Source: Stutzerimonas stutzeri KOS6 (GTDB lineage: Bacteria > Pseudomonadota > Gammaproteobacteria > Pseudomonadales > Pseudomonadaceae). Taken from it: a DNA stretch of 51,955 nt. Made by a program: the position numbers and the translations under genes. Of the stretch, positions 18,367-27,499 are shown one piece after another (the stretch's first letter is position 1; each line of letters starts with the position of its first letter). The stretch lies in assembly GCF_000307775.2 (NCBI RefSeq), contig NZ_KK020677.1:709723-761677 (forward strand), read 5' to 3'. Under the pieces are notes generated by a model. That model ran no database searches and was not told the DNA's origin. It was given only the letters and a program-made list of their open reading frames with translations.

Positions 18367-18381
18367 GGGCATGGGGGTTGC
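18367..18381 (+). promoter_or_regulatory. Sigma-54 promoter of iscA-nifUSV
   Basis: GGGCATGGGGGTTGC keeps the GGCA and TTGC boxes with the right spacing. The iscA ATG follows 54 bases later. The G-rich spacer is unusual but allowed. Confidence 0.7.
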
Positions 18382-18435
18382 AGAAGGACTTGTGCCGGGT
18401 GGCCAGGGCGCCGCCACAGCCGAGGAGACACGCCG

Positions 18436-18759
18436 ATGATTACCCTGACTGAAAGTGCCAAGAGTGCGATTAACCGCTTCATCAGCAACGCCGAGAGGCC
18501 CACCGCGGGCTTGCGCATCCGCGTCGAGGGCGGCGGCTGTGCGGGGTTGAAGTACAGCCTGAAGCTGGAAGAGCAAGGTCTCGACGGGGACCAGCGGGTC
18601 GACTGCGGCACCTTCACCGTGCTGCTCGACGACGCCAGCGCGCCGTTGCTCGACGGTGTGACCATGGACTTCGTCGACAGCATGGAAGGCAGCGGCTTCA
18701 CCTTCGCCAATCCGAATGCCAGCAGCGGTTGCAACTGCGGCAAGTCCTTCGCCTGCTAG
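18436..18759 (+). CDS. Nif-specific A-type Fe-S carrier IscA
   Basis: A-type carriers deliver Fe-S clusters built on NifU/NifS to apoproteins. The 107-residue protein has the three conserved cysteines: Cys35 (EGGGCAGLKY) and Cys99 and Cys101 (SGCNCGKSF). This is IscA-nif (often written nif iscA), placed directly before nifU as in Azotobacter. It heads an operon with its own NifA/sigma-54 promoter. The start has the GAGGAGA ribosome-binding site. Confidence 0.95.
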   Translation: MITLTESAKSAINRFISNAERPTAGLRIRVEGGGCAGLKYSLKLEEQGLDGDQRVDCGTFTVLLDDASAPLLDGVTMDFVDSMEGSGFTFANPNASSGCNCGKSFAC

Positions 18760-18846
18760 CGTCCGCTCGAGTTCCGAGCAGGCGCCGGCCACTCGAGGCG
18801 GCCGGCCAAGACCGGCCGCCCAGTATCCACCGGGAGATCAGCCGTC

Positions 18847-19788
18847 ATGTGGGATTATTCGGAAAAGGTCAAAGAGCACTTCTACAACCCGAAGAACGCC
18901 GGCGCCGTGGCCGAGGCCAATGCCGTCGGCGACGTCGGCTCGCTGAGTTGCGGCGATGCCCTGCGGCTGTCGCTGAAGGTCGACCCTGACACCGACGTGA
19001 TTCTCGACGCCGGCTTCCAGACCTTCGGCTGCGGTTCGGCGATCGCATCAAGCTCGGCGCTGACCGAGATGATCAAGGGATTGACCGTCGACCAGGCACT
19101 GAAGATCAGCAACCAGGACATCGCCGATTTTCTCGACGGCCTGCCGCCGGAGAAGATGCATTGTTCGGTGATGGGCCGCGAGGCTCTGCAGGCGGCGGTG
19201 GCCAACTACCGCGGCGAGACGCTCGAGGATGACCACGAAGAAGGCGCGCTGGTGTGCAAGTGCTTCGCCATCGACGAGGTGATGGTGCGCGAGACGATCC
19301 GCGCCAACCACCTCACCAGTGTCGAGGACGTGACCAACTACACCAAGGCCGGCGGTGGCTGCTCGTCCTGCCATGAAGGCATCGAGCGCCTGCTCGTCGA
19401 GGAACTGGCTGCCCGTGGCGAAATCTTCGTGCCGGCCGGCACCGGCGCCAGGGCGGCGAAGAACAAGGCCAAGGCGCCGTTGGTGACCCTGGAGGCCCCG
19501 CAGGCGGCGCCCGCCGCGCCGCGCATGACCACCTTGCAGCGCATTCGCCGTATCGAAGCGGTGCTCGAGTCGATCCGCCCGATGCTGCAGCGCGACCACG
19601 GCGATGTCGAGTTGCTGGATGTCGAAGGCAGGAACATCTACGTCAAGCTGACCGGCGCCTGCACCGGTTGCCAGATGGCCAGCATGACGCTGTCCGGTAT
19701 CCAGCAGCGGCTGATCGAGGACCTCGGCGAATTCGTCAAGGTGGTCCCGGTCGGTTCGGCGGCTCACAGCCAGATGGCGGAGGTGTGA
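18847..19788 (+). CDS. nifU: Fe-S cluster scaffold NifU
   Basis: NifU builds Fe-S clusters for nitrogenase with sulfur from NifS. The 313-residue protein has three domains: an IscU-like domain (1-125; Cys35, Cys62, Cys106), a central permanent 2Fe-2S ferredoxin-like domain (Cys137, Cys139, Cys172, Cys175), and a C-terminal Nfu domain with CTGC (Cys272, Cys275). These numbers equal those of A. vinelandii NifU. A low-complexity Ala/Lys linker lies at 200-225. nifS starts one base after the nifU stop. Confidence 0.98.
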   Translation: MWDYSEKVKEHFYNPKNAGAVAEANAVGDVGSLSCGDALRLSLKVDPDTDVILDAGFQTFGCGSAIASSSALTEMIKGLTVDQALKISNQDIADFLDGLPPEKMHCSVMGREALQAAVANYRGETLEDDHEEGALVCKCFAIDEVMVRETIRANHLTSVEDVTNYTKAGGGCSSCHEGIERLLVEELAARGEIFVPAGTGARAAKNKAKAPLVTLEAPQAAPAAPRMTTLQRIRRIEAVLESIRPMLQRDHGDVELLDVEGRNIYVKLTGACTGCQMASMTLSGIQQRLIEDLGEFVKVVPVGSAAHSQMAEV

Positions 19789-19789
19789 G

Positions 19790-20998
19790 ATGAGCGGCAT
19801 TTATCTCGACAACAACGCGACCACCCGCGTCGATGAAGAAGTGGTGCAGGCCATGCTGCCGTTCTTCACCGAACAGTTCGGCAACCCGTCGTCGATGCAC
19901 AGCTTCGGCAACCAGGTCGGCATGGCGCTGAAGAAGGCGCGCCAGAGCGTCCAGCGGCTGATCGGCGCCGAGCACGACTCGGAGATCGTATTCACCTCCT
20001 GTGGCACCGAGGCGGACTCCACCGCGATTCTCTCGGCGCTCAAGGCCCAGCCTGAGCGCAAGACCCTCATTACCACGGTGATCGAGCATCCGGCGATCCT
20101 CAGCCTGTGCGATTACCTGGCCGAGGACGGCTACACCGTGCACAGGCTCAAGGTGGATAAGAAGGGCCGCCTGGACCTGGCGGAGTACGCCGCGCTGCTC
20201 GACGACGACGTCGCCATCGTCTCGGTGATGTGGGCCAACAACGAGACCGGCACGCTGTTCCCGGTTGAGCGGATGGCGCAGATGGCCGACGATGCCGGGA
20301 TCATGTTCCACACCGATGCCGTGCAGGCGGTCGGCAAGGTGCCGATGAACCTGAAGGACAGCGCCATCCACATGCTCTCGCTGTCCGGGCACAAGCTGCA
20401 TGCGCCCAAGGGCGTCGGCGTGCTCTACCTGCGCCGCGGCACGCGCTTCCGGCCGCTGCTGCGCGGCGGCCACCAGGAGCGCGGGCGGCGCGCCGGCACC
20501 GAGAACGCGGCATCGATCGTCGGCCTGGGCGTGGCGGCCGAGCGTGCACTGGCCTTCATGGCGCATGAGAACAGCGAAGTCAGGCGCCTGCGCGACAGGC
20601 TCGAGGCCGGCATCCTCGCCGCGGTGCCGTATGCCTTCGTCACCGGCGACCCGGACAATCGCTTGCCGAACACCGCCAACATCGCCTTCGAGTACATCGA
20701 AGGCGAGGCCATCCTGCTGCTGCTGAACAAGGTCGGCATCGCCGCCTCCAGCGGTTCGGCCTGCACCTCCGGTTCGTTGGAACCTTCCCATGTGATGCGC
20801 GCGATGGACATTCCCTACACGGCGGCCCATGGCAGCGTGCGCTTTTCGCTGTCGCGCTACACCACCGAGGAACAGATCGACTACGTGATCCGTGAGGTGC
20901 CGCCGATCATCGCCCAGCTGCGCAAGCTGTCGCCCTACTGGAGCGGCAACGGTCCGGTCGAGGAAGTGGGCGATTCGTTCGCACCGGTTTACGCCTGA
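19790..20998 (+). CDS. nifS: Cysteine desulfurase NifS
   Basis: NifS is a PLP enzyme that takes sulfur from cysteine and hands it to NifU as a persulfide. The 402-residue sequence has the PLP lysine at Lys202 ([10 protein letters not shown]), His-Asp of the PLP site in [10 protein letters not shown], and the catalytic Cys325 in the loop [10 protein letters not shown]. Both are at A. vinelandii positions. It is immediately downstream of nifU. Confidence 0.98.
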   Translation: MSGIYLDNNATTRVDEEVVQAMLPFFTEQFGNPSSMHSFGNQVGMALKKARQSVQRLIGAEHDSEIVFTSCGTEADSTAILSALKAQPERKTLITTVIEHPAILSLCDYLAEDGYTVHRLKVDKKGRLDLAEYAALLDDDVAIVSVMWANNETGTLFPVERMAQMADDAGIMFHTDAVQAVGKVPMNLKDSAIHMLSLSGHKLHAPKGVGVLYLRRGTRFRPLLRGGHQERGRRAGTENAASIVGLGVAAERALAFMAHENSEVRRLRDRLEAGILAAVPYAFVTGDPDNRLPNTANIAFEYIEGEAILLLLNKVGIAASSGSACTSGSLEPSHVMRAMDIPYTAAHGSVRFSLSRYTTEEQIDYVIREVPPIIAQLRKLSPYWSGNGPVEEVGDSFAPVYA

Positions 20999-21030
20999 TT
21001 GCCGCGCGGCCATGGCCGAGGAGGTTCCGC

Positions 21031-22176
21031 ATGTCCATCGTGATCGACGACACCACCCTGCGTGACGGCGAACAGAGCGCCGGGGTCGCTTTCAGCGCCG
21101 AGGAGAAGATCGCCATCGCCCGCGCTCTGGCGCAACTCGGCGTGCCGGAGCTGGAAATCGGCATCCCGAGCATGGGCGAGGAGGAGTGCGAGGTGATGCG
21201 TGCCATCGCCGGCCTCGCCCTGCCGGTACGGCTGCTGGCCTGGTGCCGGCTGTGCGACACGGACCTGCTGGCTGCCTGTGGCACGGGCGTGGACATGGTC
21301 GACCTGGCACTGCCGGTCTCGGACCTGATGCTCCAGCACAAGCTCGGTCGTGACCGTGACTGGGCATTGCGCGAGGTGGCGCGGCTGGTAGGCGCGGCGC
21401 GCGACGCCGGGCTGGAGGTGTGCCTGGGCTGCGAGGATGCCTCGCGCGCCGACGCGGAATTCATCGTCCGCGTCGCGGAAGTCGCCCAGACCGTCGGTGC
21501 ACGGCGGTTGCGCTTCGCCGACACGGTGGGCGTGATGGAACCGTTCGGCACTTACGAGCGCTTTCGCTTCTTGTCCGAGCGCCTGGACTTGGAACTGGAG
21601 ATGCACGCCCACGACGACTTCGGCCTGGCCACGGCCAACACCCTGGCGGCAGTCAGGGGGGGCGCCACGCACATCAATACCACGGTCAATGGCCTGGGCG
21701 AGCGGGCTGGCAACGCCGCGCTGGAGGAGTGCGCGCTGGCGCTCAAGCACCTGCATGGCATCGATTGCGGCATCGACGTGCGTGGCATTCCTTCGATCTC
21801 GGCGTTGGTGGCGCAGGCCTCCGGGCGCCAGGTGGCCTGGCAGAAAAGCGTGGTCGGCGCCGGGGTGTTCACCCACGAGGCGGGCATCCACGTCGATGGG
21901 CTGCTCAAGCACCGGCGCAACTACGAAGGGCTCGATCCCGACGAACTCGGGCGCAGCCACAGCCTGGTGCTGGGCAAGCACTCCGGCGCGCACATGGTCG
22001 AGCTGAGTTACCGCGAACTGGGCATCGAGCTGCAGCAGTGGCAGAGCCGGGCGCTGCTGGGCTGTATCCGGCGATTCTCCACGCAGACCAAGCGCAGCCC
22101 GCAGAGCAGCGACCTGCGGGGCTTCTACCAGCAGCTGTGCGAACAGGGCCTGGCCCTGGCCGGAGGTGCGGCATGA
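21031..22176 (+). CDS. nifV: Homocitrate synthase NifV
   Basis: NifV condenses acetyl-CoA with 2-oxoglutarate to homocitrate, the organic ligand of FeMoco. The 381-residue TIM-barrel protein has the DRE-TIM signature [16 protein letters not shown] at the N-terminus, the metal motif [12 protein letters not shown] near 192-203 and [11 protein letters not shown] ribosome-binding site GAGGAG precedes ATG 21031. The stop overlaps the cysE start (ATGA). Confidence 0.97.
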   Translation: MSIVIDDTTLRDGEQSAGVAFSAEEKIAIARALAQLGVPELEIGIPSMGEEECEVMRAIAGLALPVRLLAWCRLCDTDLLAACGTGVDMVDLALPVSDLMLQHKLGRDRDWALREVARLVGAARDAGLEVCLGCEDASRADAEFIVRVAEVAQTVGARRLRFADTVGVMEPFGTYERFRFLSERLDLELEMHAHDDFGLATANTLAAVRGGATHINTTVNGLGERAGNAALEECALALKHLHGIDCGIDVRGIPSISALVAQASGRQVAWQKSVVGAGVFTHEAGIHVDGLLKHRRNYEGLDPDELGRSHSLVLGKHSGAHMVELSYRELGIELQQWQSRALLGCIRRFSTQTKRSPQSSDLRGFYQQLCEQGLALAGGAA

Positions 22177-22916
22177 GCCTGTACCGCGAATGCCGCGACG
22201 ACGTGCGCTGCGTGTTCCAGCGCGATCCTGCCGCACGTTCCACGCTGGAGGTGCTGACCACCTATCCGGGGGTGCACGCGATCATCCTCTATCGCCTCGC
22301 GCATCGCCTCTGGTGTCGCGAATGGCGCTATGCGGCGCGTCTGCTGGGGTTTTTCGGAAGATTGCTGAGCAACGTCGATATCCACCCCGGCGCCCGCATC
22401 GGCGCGCGTTTGTTCATCGACCATGGTGCCGGCGTGGTGATCGGCGAGACTGCCGAGATCGGCGACGACGTCACCCTTTATCACGGCGTGACTCTGGGCG
22501 GTACCAGCTGGCGCAAGGGCAAGCGTCACCCGACCCTGGGCGACGGTGTGCTGGTCGGTGCCGGGGCGAAGATTCTCGGGCCGATCAGCATCGGCGCCAA
22601 TGCCCGGGTGGGCGCCAACTCGGTGGTGGTGCAGGACGTGCCGGACGGCTGCACGGTGGTCGGTATCCCGGGCAAAGTGGTGCGCCTGCGCGAGGCCGGC
22701 CAGCGCAATGCGCATGGCGTCGATCTCGATCATCACCTGATCCCCGACCCGGTGGGCAAGGCCATCGCCTGCCTGCTGGAGCGCCTCGACAGCCTGGAGA
22801 AGCTGGTGGAGCAGGGCGGTCTGGTCGCTGCCGGCAGCCAGCAGCGGCGCTACCAGAGCTGCCAGCCGGACAACAGCCTGTGTGAAAACGATTGTCCGGC
22901 CGTGGCCGGTCAGTGA
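22173..22916 (+). CDS. cysE: Nif-associated serine O-acetyltransferase
   Basis: CysE makes O-acetylserine for cysteine, feeding NifS. The 247-residue protein has the left-handed beta-helix hexapeptide repeats ([37 protein letters not shown] and onward) with catalytic DH-type residues in [13 protein letters not shown]. The C-terminal tail is longer and Cys-containing ([14 protein letters not shown]), which may alter feedback by cysteine. In Azotobacter this nif copy is called cysE1. Start ATG 22173 overlaps the nifV stop. Confidence 0.95.
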   Translation: MSLYRECRDDVRCVFQRDPAARSTLEVLTTYPGVHAIILYRLAHRLWCREWRYAARLLGFFGRLLSNVDIHPGARIGARLFIDHGAGVVIGETAEIGDDVTLYHGVTLGGTSWRKGKRHPTLGDGVLVGAGAKILGPISIGANARVGANSVVVQDVPDGCTVVGIPGKVVRLREAGQRNAHGVDLDHHLIPDPVGKAIACLLERLDSLEKLVEQGGLVAAGSQQRRYQSCQPDNSLCENDCPAVAGQ

Positions 22917-22927
22917 CGGAGCGCGCC

Positions 22928-23467
22928 ATGGACCTGCAGGATTTCGGCGGCACCGGCCTGTATTTCGACGAGCCGCGCCCGCCGCGCGTCGCGGTACTGC
23001 TGGACGCAGCGTCCGCGCAGTACGCCACCGGCACGGCGGAGCAGCCGCTGTTGGCCGCACAAGCGCTGGCACCGGGCGATCTCAGCGTGCTGGTCGGGCT
23101 CTACCGGTTCTATTTCTACCAGCATCGCCATGCCGATGCCCTGCGCATCGCCGAGCAGGTACTGGAAGTGGTCGCGCCCCGTCTGGGGCTGCCCACGGCC
23201 TGGGGCGAACTCGATGCCGATTGCCTGGCGTGCGTGCCGCCCGAGGCCATCGGCCTGTTGCGTTTTCATCTACTGGCGCTCAAGGGCGCCGGCTACCTGA
23301 GCTTGCGCCTGGGCCTGTTCGGCCAGGGCAAGGCGATGCTGAGCAAGGTCGCCGAGCTCGATGCGGACAACCGCCTTGGCGCGCATCTGCTGCTCGAGGT
23401 ACTGGCAGCCAACAGTGCCGCCATTTTCACCTTTCCCCCTGCCGCCACCGTGGAGACACGCCCATGA
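22928..23467 (+). CDS. TPR-like nif-associated protein (second paralogue)
   Basis: The 179-residue product shares with the gene at 13462-13959 the segments LVGLYRFYFYQHRHADALRIAEQVL (about 58-82) and LLRFHLLALKGAGYLSLRLG...LSKVAELDADNRLGAHLLLEVLA (about 110-160). Both look like divergent tetratricopeptide helices. The N-terminus has a different lead (MDLQDFGGTGLYFDEPR). ATG 22928 is chosen because the upstream part of the frame overlaps cysE. Its stop overlaps the nifW start (ATGA), so translation is coupled to nifW. Function unknown. Confidence 0.8.
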   Translation: MDLQDFGGTGLYFDEPRPPRVAVLLDAASAQYATGTAEQPLLAAQALAPGDLSVLVGLYRFYFYQHRHADALRIAEQVLEVVAPRLGLPTAWGELDADCLACVPPEAIGLLRFHLLALKGAGYLSLRLGLFGQGKAMLSKVAELDADNRLGAHLLLEVLAANSAAIFTFPPAATVETRP

Positions 23468-23799
23468 ACGAACAAACCGCCGACATGACGCTGGACGAGG
23501 CGCTGCAAGAGCTGGTGTCCGCCGAGGACTTCCTGAGCTTCTTCGGCGTGCCCTTCGTGCCGTCGGTAGTACAGGTCAACCGCCTGCACATCATGCAGCG
23601 CTATCACGACTACCTGTGCCAGGCCGGTGACATCGAGCACCTGACGGACGAGGTGCGGCATACGGTCTATCGCCAGTTGCTGGGCCGTGCCTACGAGGAC
23701 TTCGTCGTCTCCGACGCGCAGACCGAAAAGGTCTTCAAGGTCTTCCACATGCACGAACCGCAGACGACCTTCGTGCCCATCGATCAACTGCTGGGCTGA
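23464..23799 (+). CDS. nifW: NifW, nitrogenase stabilising/protective protein
   Basis: NifW is a small protein that associates with MoFe protein and helps its maturation or oxygen protection. The 111-residue sequence has the family core ELVSAEDFLSFFGVPFVPSVVQVNRLHIMQRYHDYL, and FVPIDQLLG at the C-terminus. It overlaps the preceding TPR-like gene by four bases. A terminator-like hairpin follows before nifZ. Confidence 0.95.
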   Translation: MNEQTADMTLDEALQELVSAEDFLSFFGVPFVPSVVQVNRLHIMQRYHDYLCQAGDIEHLTDEVRHTVYRQLLGRAYEDFVVSDAQTEKVFKVFHMHEPQTTFVPIDQLLG

Positions 23800-23840
23800 A
23801 CGCGTGGGAGAGCTTTTTCCCACCGACTGCGGACCGCTAC

Positions 23841-23871
23841 CGAACGCCCTCTGCTGCGTTCGAGTTTTTTT
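23841..23871 (+). terminator. Intrinsic terminator-like hairpin between nifW and nifZ
   Basis: CGAACGC (23841-23847) pairs with GCGTTCG (23856-23862), followed by AG and seven Ts (23865-23871). A second hairpin, GTGGGA/TCCCAC, lies at 23804-23823. Together they may lower transcription into nifZ-nifM-clpX. The stem is only seven pairs, so partial read-through is expected. Confidence 0.6.
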
Positions 23872-23900
23872 CAAGCTCTGACCGGCAGGAGGTGAGCGCC

Positions 23901-24371
23901 ATGAGTCTGCCGCTCTACGAATATGGCCAGGCCGTAAGGCTGATCCGCAACGTGCGCAACGACGGCACCTACCCCGGCAAGGATACCGGCGCCCTGCTGA
24001 TGCGCCGCGGCGCGGTGGGCTGCGTCTATGACGTCGGCACCTACCTGCAGGATCAGTTGATCTATCGCGTGCATTTTCTCGATCAGGGCCGCACGGTGGG
24101 CTGTCGCGAGGAGGAGCTGATTCCCGCATCGGATCCATGGATAGCCAACCTGTTCGAGTTCCGCGACCAGGTGATCGCCAGCCGCAGCCTTGCCGTGCGC
24201 GGCGAGGTGGTGGTGGAGCAGGGGCGCGCCGGCAGCATCGAGAAGGTGCTGCGCGACCTGCCTGGAGGCATCCAGTACCACGTGTATTTCGGCGACGGCA
24301 GGGTGTTGCAGGTGCCCGAGGAGAGCCTGGCCTGGGCCGACGCGCAAACGGGAGGCGAGCATGAGCATTGA
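23901..24371 (+). CDS. nifZ: NifZ, P-cluster maturation protein
   Basis: NifZ assists formation of the second P-cluster of MoFe protein. The 156-residue protein has two similar beta-rich halves: YGQAVRLIRNVRNDGTYPGKDTGALL with GAVGCVYDVGTYLQDQLIYRVHFL, and VVVEQGRAGSIEKVLRDLPGG with IQYHVYFGDGRVLQVPEESL. ATG 23901 lies eight bases after AGGAGG. An upstream GTG at 23892 falls within the ribosome-binding site. It overlaps nifM by 11 bases. Confidence 0.93.
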   Translation: MSLPLYEYGQAVRLIRNVRNDGTYPGKDTGALLMRRGAVGCVYDVGTYLQDQLIYRVHFLDQGRTVGCREEELIPASDPWIANLFEFRDQVIASRSLAVRGEVVVEQGRAGSIEKVLRDLPGGIQYHVYFGDGRVLQVPEESLAWADAQTGGEHEH

Positions 24372-25242
24372 TCCCGTCGCCAACGGCGCCCGCTACCAGT
24401 TGCTGAAGATCGCCCACGAGCGCTTCGGTTGTGCCCCGGCCGCCCTCAGCACGCCGCAGCGCGAGCAGGCCGAGCGCATCGTCGGTCGCCAGTTGCAGCT
24501 GGAGGATGCCGTGCTGCACAGCGCCGAGGCCAGCGGCGTGGTGATCCCGGACGAGCAGGTCGACGAAGCCTGGGCGCAGATCGCCGCCCGCTACGAAGAC
24601 CCGCTCGCGCTGCGCAATGCGCTGCTCGACAGCGGCCTGGACGAAGCCGGGCTGCGCCAGCTGCTGGCCCGCGAGCTCAAGGTCGAGACGGTACTGCAGC
24701 GGGTCTGCGCCGGGCTGCCGGAAATCACCGACACGGATGTCAGCCTGTACTACTTCAATCATCCGGAGCGTTTCATACGGCCCGCCACGCGGCTGGCGCG
24801 GCACATCCTGATCACCATCAACGAGGATTTTCCGGAGAACAGCCGGGCCTGCGCCTGGAGCCGCATCAACCTGATCGCCGAGCGCCTGCGGCGCAAGCCG
24901 CAGCGTTTCGCCGAACAGGCGCTGAAGCATTCCGAATGCCCCTCGGCCATGGAGGGTGGAAGCCTCGGCCTGGTGCGCCCCGGCGTGCTCTATCCGCAGA
25001 TCGAAGCCTGCCTGTTCGTCCTGCGTGAAGGCGAGATCGGGCCGGTGGTGGAGACGCCGATGGGCTTTCACCTGGTGCTCTGCGAGGCGATCCATCCGGC
25101 CGGCCCGCTGACGTTGCAGGAGGTGCTGCCGCAACTGCGCGAGAAGCTCCGGGCCCGTCAATACGAGCGGCACCAGCGAGCATGGCTGGCTAGCTTGCTG
25201 CTGTCCGCCCCGACCTCAGTGGAGATGCTGACTCATGACTGA
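24361..25242 (+). CDS. nifM: NifM, peptidyl-prolyl isomerase for NifH maturation
   Basis: NifM is a parvulin-type prolyl isomerase needed for active NifH. The 293-residue protein has a helical N-terminal region (about 1-135) with the SurA-like LDEAGLRQLLARELKVETVLQRV, and a C-terminal PpiC domain (about 140-270) with TRLARHILITINED, SECPSAMEGGSLGLVRPGVL and GPVVETPMGFHLVLC. There is no signal peptide, as expected for a cytoplasmic protein. It overlaps both neighbours. Confidence 0.94.
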   Translation: MSIDPVANGARYQLLKIAHERFGCAPAALSTPQREQAERIVGRQLQLEDAVLHSAEASGVVIPDEQVDEAWAQIAARYEDPLALRNALLDSGLDEAGLRQLLARELKVETVLQRVCAGLPEITDTDVSLYYFNHPERFIRPATRLARHILITINEDFPENSRACAWSRINLIAERLRRKPQRFAEQALKHSECPSAMEGGSLGLVRPGVLYPQIEACLFVLREGEIGPVVETPMGFHLVLCEAIHPAGPLTLQEVLPQLREKLRARQYERHQRAWLASLLLSAPTSVEMLTHD

Positions 25243-26551
25243 TAGCGACAAGCCCTGCTGTTCGTTCTGTGGCGCGGAGAAATCGCCGTCGGTCCCCCTG
25301 ATCGCGGGTAACGAAGGGCGCATCTGCGAAGCGTGCGTCAAGCTCGCCCATCAGGTGGTGACGAGCTGGGGACAGCGGCGCAAGGCCCAGCAACTGGCTC
25401 CGCAGCTGCTCACCCCGGCGGCCTGCATGCAGCACCTGGACGAGTCGGTGATCGGCCAGGAGGCGGCCAAGCAAACCCTGGCAGTGGCGGTCTACAACCA
25501 TTACCTGCGCCTGCTCAACTGCACCCGCGAGCCGGTCTGCCAGTTGGGCGGGGCGGTCGAGCTGGAGAAATCCAACATCCTCATGGCCGGCCCGTCCGGC
25601 ACCGGCAAGACGCTGCTGGTGCGCACCCTGGCGCGCATCCTCGGCGTGCCCTTCGCCTCGGCCGATGCCACCACGCTGACCCAGGCCGGCTATGTCGGGG
25701 ATGATGTCGACAGCATCATCGCCCGCTTGCTGGATGCCGCTGGCGGTGACGTACAGAGGGCGCAGTGGGGCATCGTTTATATCGACGAGGTGGACAAGCT
25801 GGCGCGGCGTGGCGGGGGCGGCACGGCGGTGCGCGACATTTCCGGCGAAGGTGTACAGCAGGCATTGCTCAAGCTGGTCGAGGGCAGCGAGGTGCGCATC
25901 GGCAAGGGCAGCCGGCGCGGCGAACAGGGCGAGGAGCAGGTGGTGGACACCCGCAATATCCTGTTCATCGCCGGAGGTGCCTTTCCGGGCCTGGAAACCC
26001 TGGTCGGCAGCCGCGTGCATCCGCGCAGCAGCGCGATCGGCTTCCATGTGCGGCCGCAGCAGCAGACGCCTTCGATCAACGAGCTGCTGGCGGCGTTGCT
26101 GCCGGATGATCTCCACGAGTTCGGGCTGATCCCCGAATTCATCGGCCGTTTCCCGATCATCACCTTTCTCCGTGAGCTGGATCACGCCACGCTGCTGCGC
26201 ATTCTCAGCGAGCCGCGCAATGCGCTGGTCAAGCAATACCGGCAGTTGTTCGCCTACCAGGGCGTGAAGCTGGAGTTCAGCCCGGCGGCGCTCAGCCATA
26301 TCGCCGACCTGGCGCTGCTACGCGGCACCGGTGCGCGCGGCCTGCGCGCAGTGATGGAAGGTGCGCTGCAGCGCACCATGTTCGAGATGCCGGCGCAGCC
26401 GCAGCTGCGCAGTTGCCTGCTCGATCTGGATGAGGGCGCTTGCGAACTGGTGGTGCTCAGGCAGTTCGACGAGCACGCCGAGGCGCAACCTGCTGACATC
26501 CGAGTGGCCGCGCCGTCCGCTCAGCGTGCCCAGCTGGTGGTGGATGGCTAG
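25235..26551 (+). CDS. clpX: Nif-associated ClpX-type AAA+ unfoldase
   Basis: ClpX unfolds substrates for ClpP. The 438-residue protein has the zinc-binding domain (Cys9, Cys12, Cys31, Cys34), Walker A GPSGTGKT (119-126), pore loop GYVGDD, Walker B IVYIDEVDKL (180-189) and RDISGEGVQQALLKL. The ClpP-docking IGF tripeptide is present at 268-270 (SSAIGFHV), so partnership with ClpP is plausible. It is a divergent paralogue, not the housekeeping tig-clpP-clpX copy. In A. vinelandii the equivalent ClpX2 was reported to limit NifB and NifEN levels. It overlaps nifM by eight bases and ends the operon. Confidence 0.93.
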   Translation: MTDSDKPCCSFCGAEKSPSVPLIAGNEGRICEACVKLAHQVVTSWGQRRKAQQLAPQLLTPAACMQHLDESVIGQEAAKQTLAVAVYNHYLRLLNCTREPVCQLGGAVELEKSNILMAGPSGTGKTLLVRTLARILGVPFASADATTLTQAGYVGDDVDSIIARLLDAAGGDVQRAQWGIVYIDEVDKLARRGGGGTAVRDISGEGVQQALLKLVEGSEVRIGKGSRRGEQGEEQVVDTRNILFIAGGAFPGLETLVGSRVHPRSSAIGFHVRPQQQTPSINELLAALLPDDLHEFGLIPEFIGRFPIITFLRELDHATLLRILSEPRNALVKQYRQLFAYQGVKLEFSPAALSHIADLALLRGTGARGLRAVMEGALQRTMFEMPAQPQLRSCLLDLDEGACELVVLRQFDEHAEAQPADIRVAAPSAQRAQLVVDG

Positions 26552-26569
26552 GGTCTGCTGACAGACCTA

Positions 26570-26617
26570 GGCTCTGTACGAAAATTGCCTGCGCTCGACG
26601 ACTTTTCGTACAGAACC
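26570..26617. mobile_element. 48-bp MITE-like palindrome related to the IS at 47.7 kb
   Basis: GGCTCTGTACGAAAA (26570-26584) faces ACTTTTCGTACAGAACC (26601-26617). These equal, with one change, the terminal inverted repeats of the element at 47666-48577, and both are flanked by TA. The spacer is only 16 bases with no transposase. It lies 18 bases after clpX and could form a strong hairpin ending that transcript. It may be a MITE or a remnant left by internal deletion. Confidence 0.75.
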
Positions 26618-26663
26618 TAGTGTCGCAATGCCGACAGCGACAAGCTGCCCTCGGCGGCCGGCT

Positions 26664-26679
26664 TGTGCGGTTTGCGACA
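26664..26679. promoter_or_regulatory. NifA upstream activator site for nifF
   Basis: TGTGCGGTTTGCGACA is an exact TGT-N10-ACA match, 54 bases upstream of the -24 box at 26733. An IHF-like sequence with one mismatch, TTTCAATTGCTTA, lies at 26705-26717. Confidence 0.7.
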
Positions 26680-26732
26680 GGAAGGCTCTATAAAAACGCT
26701 TTATTTTCAATTGCTTAAAAGAGAAATGCGGC

Positions 26733-26747
26733 TGGCGTGCTTCCTGC
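26733..26747 (+). promoter_or_regulatory. Sigma-54 promoter of nifF
   Basis: TGGCGTGCTTCCTGC fits the -24/-12 pattern with one change in the -12 box. The nifF ATG lies 70 bases downstream. Confidence 0.7.
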
Positions 26748-26808
26748 TATGAAATTTTTGCCGAGCGGGCGCGGACCCGGCGAGGTGCACATTCATCCAA
26801 CAGCATGA

Positions 26809-27360
<552 letters not shown>

Positions 27361-27369
27361 CCTTGCGTC

Positions 27370-27395
27370 GGGCTTCGCTGTGCTCAGTGAAGCCC
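27370..27395 (+). terminator. Hairpin after nifF
   Basis: GGGCTTC (27370-27376) pairs with GAAGCCC (27389-27395). No T tract follows, so it may be a REP half-element or a factor-dependent end. It marks the change from nif genes to core chromosome. Confidence 0.4.
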
Positions 27396-27499
27396 AACTC
27401 AAATGAAGTGTTGCCCAACGTTTCACGGACTCGCAGCAGTCGTTGCCCGGCGCTCGCTGGCGGAGTAGCGTGACTGCAAACCGAGGACGGAGAATCGAC

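Noticed and set aside
18068..18439. Plus-strand open frame before iscA
   Set aside because: It runs through the ModE box and the NifA/sigma-54 promoter and has no ribosome-binding site or family resemblance.
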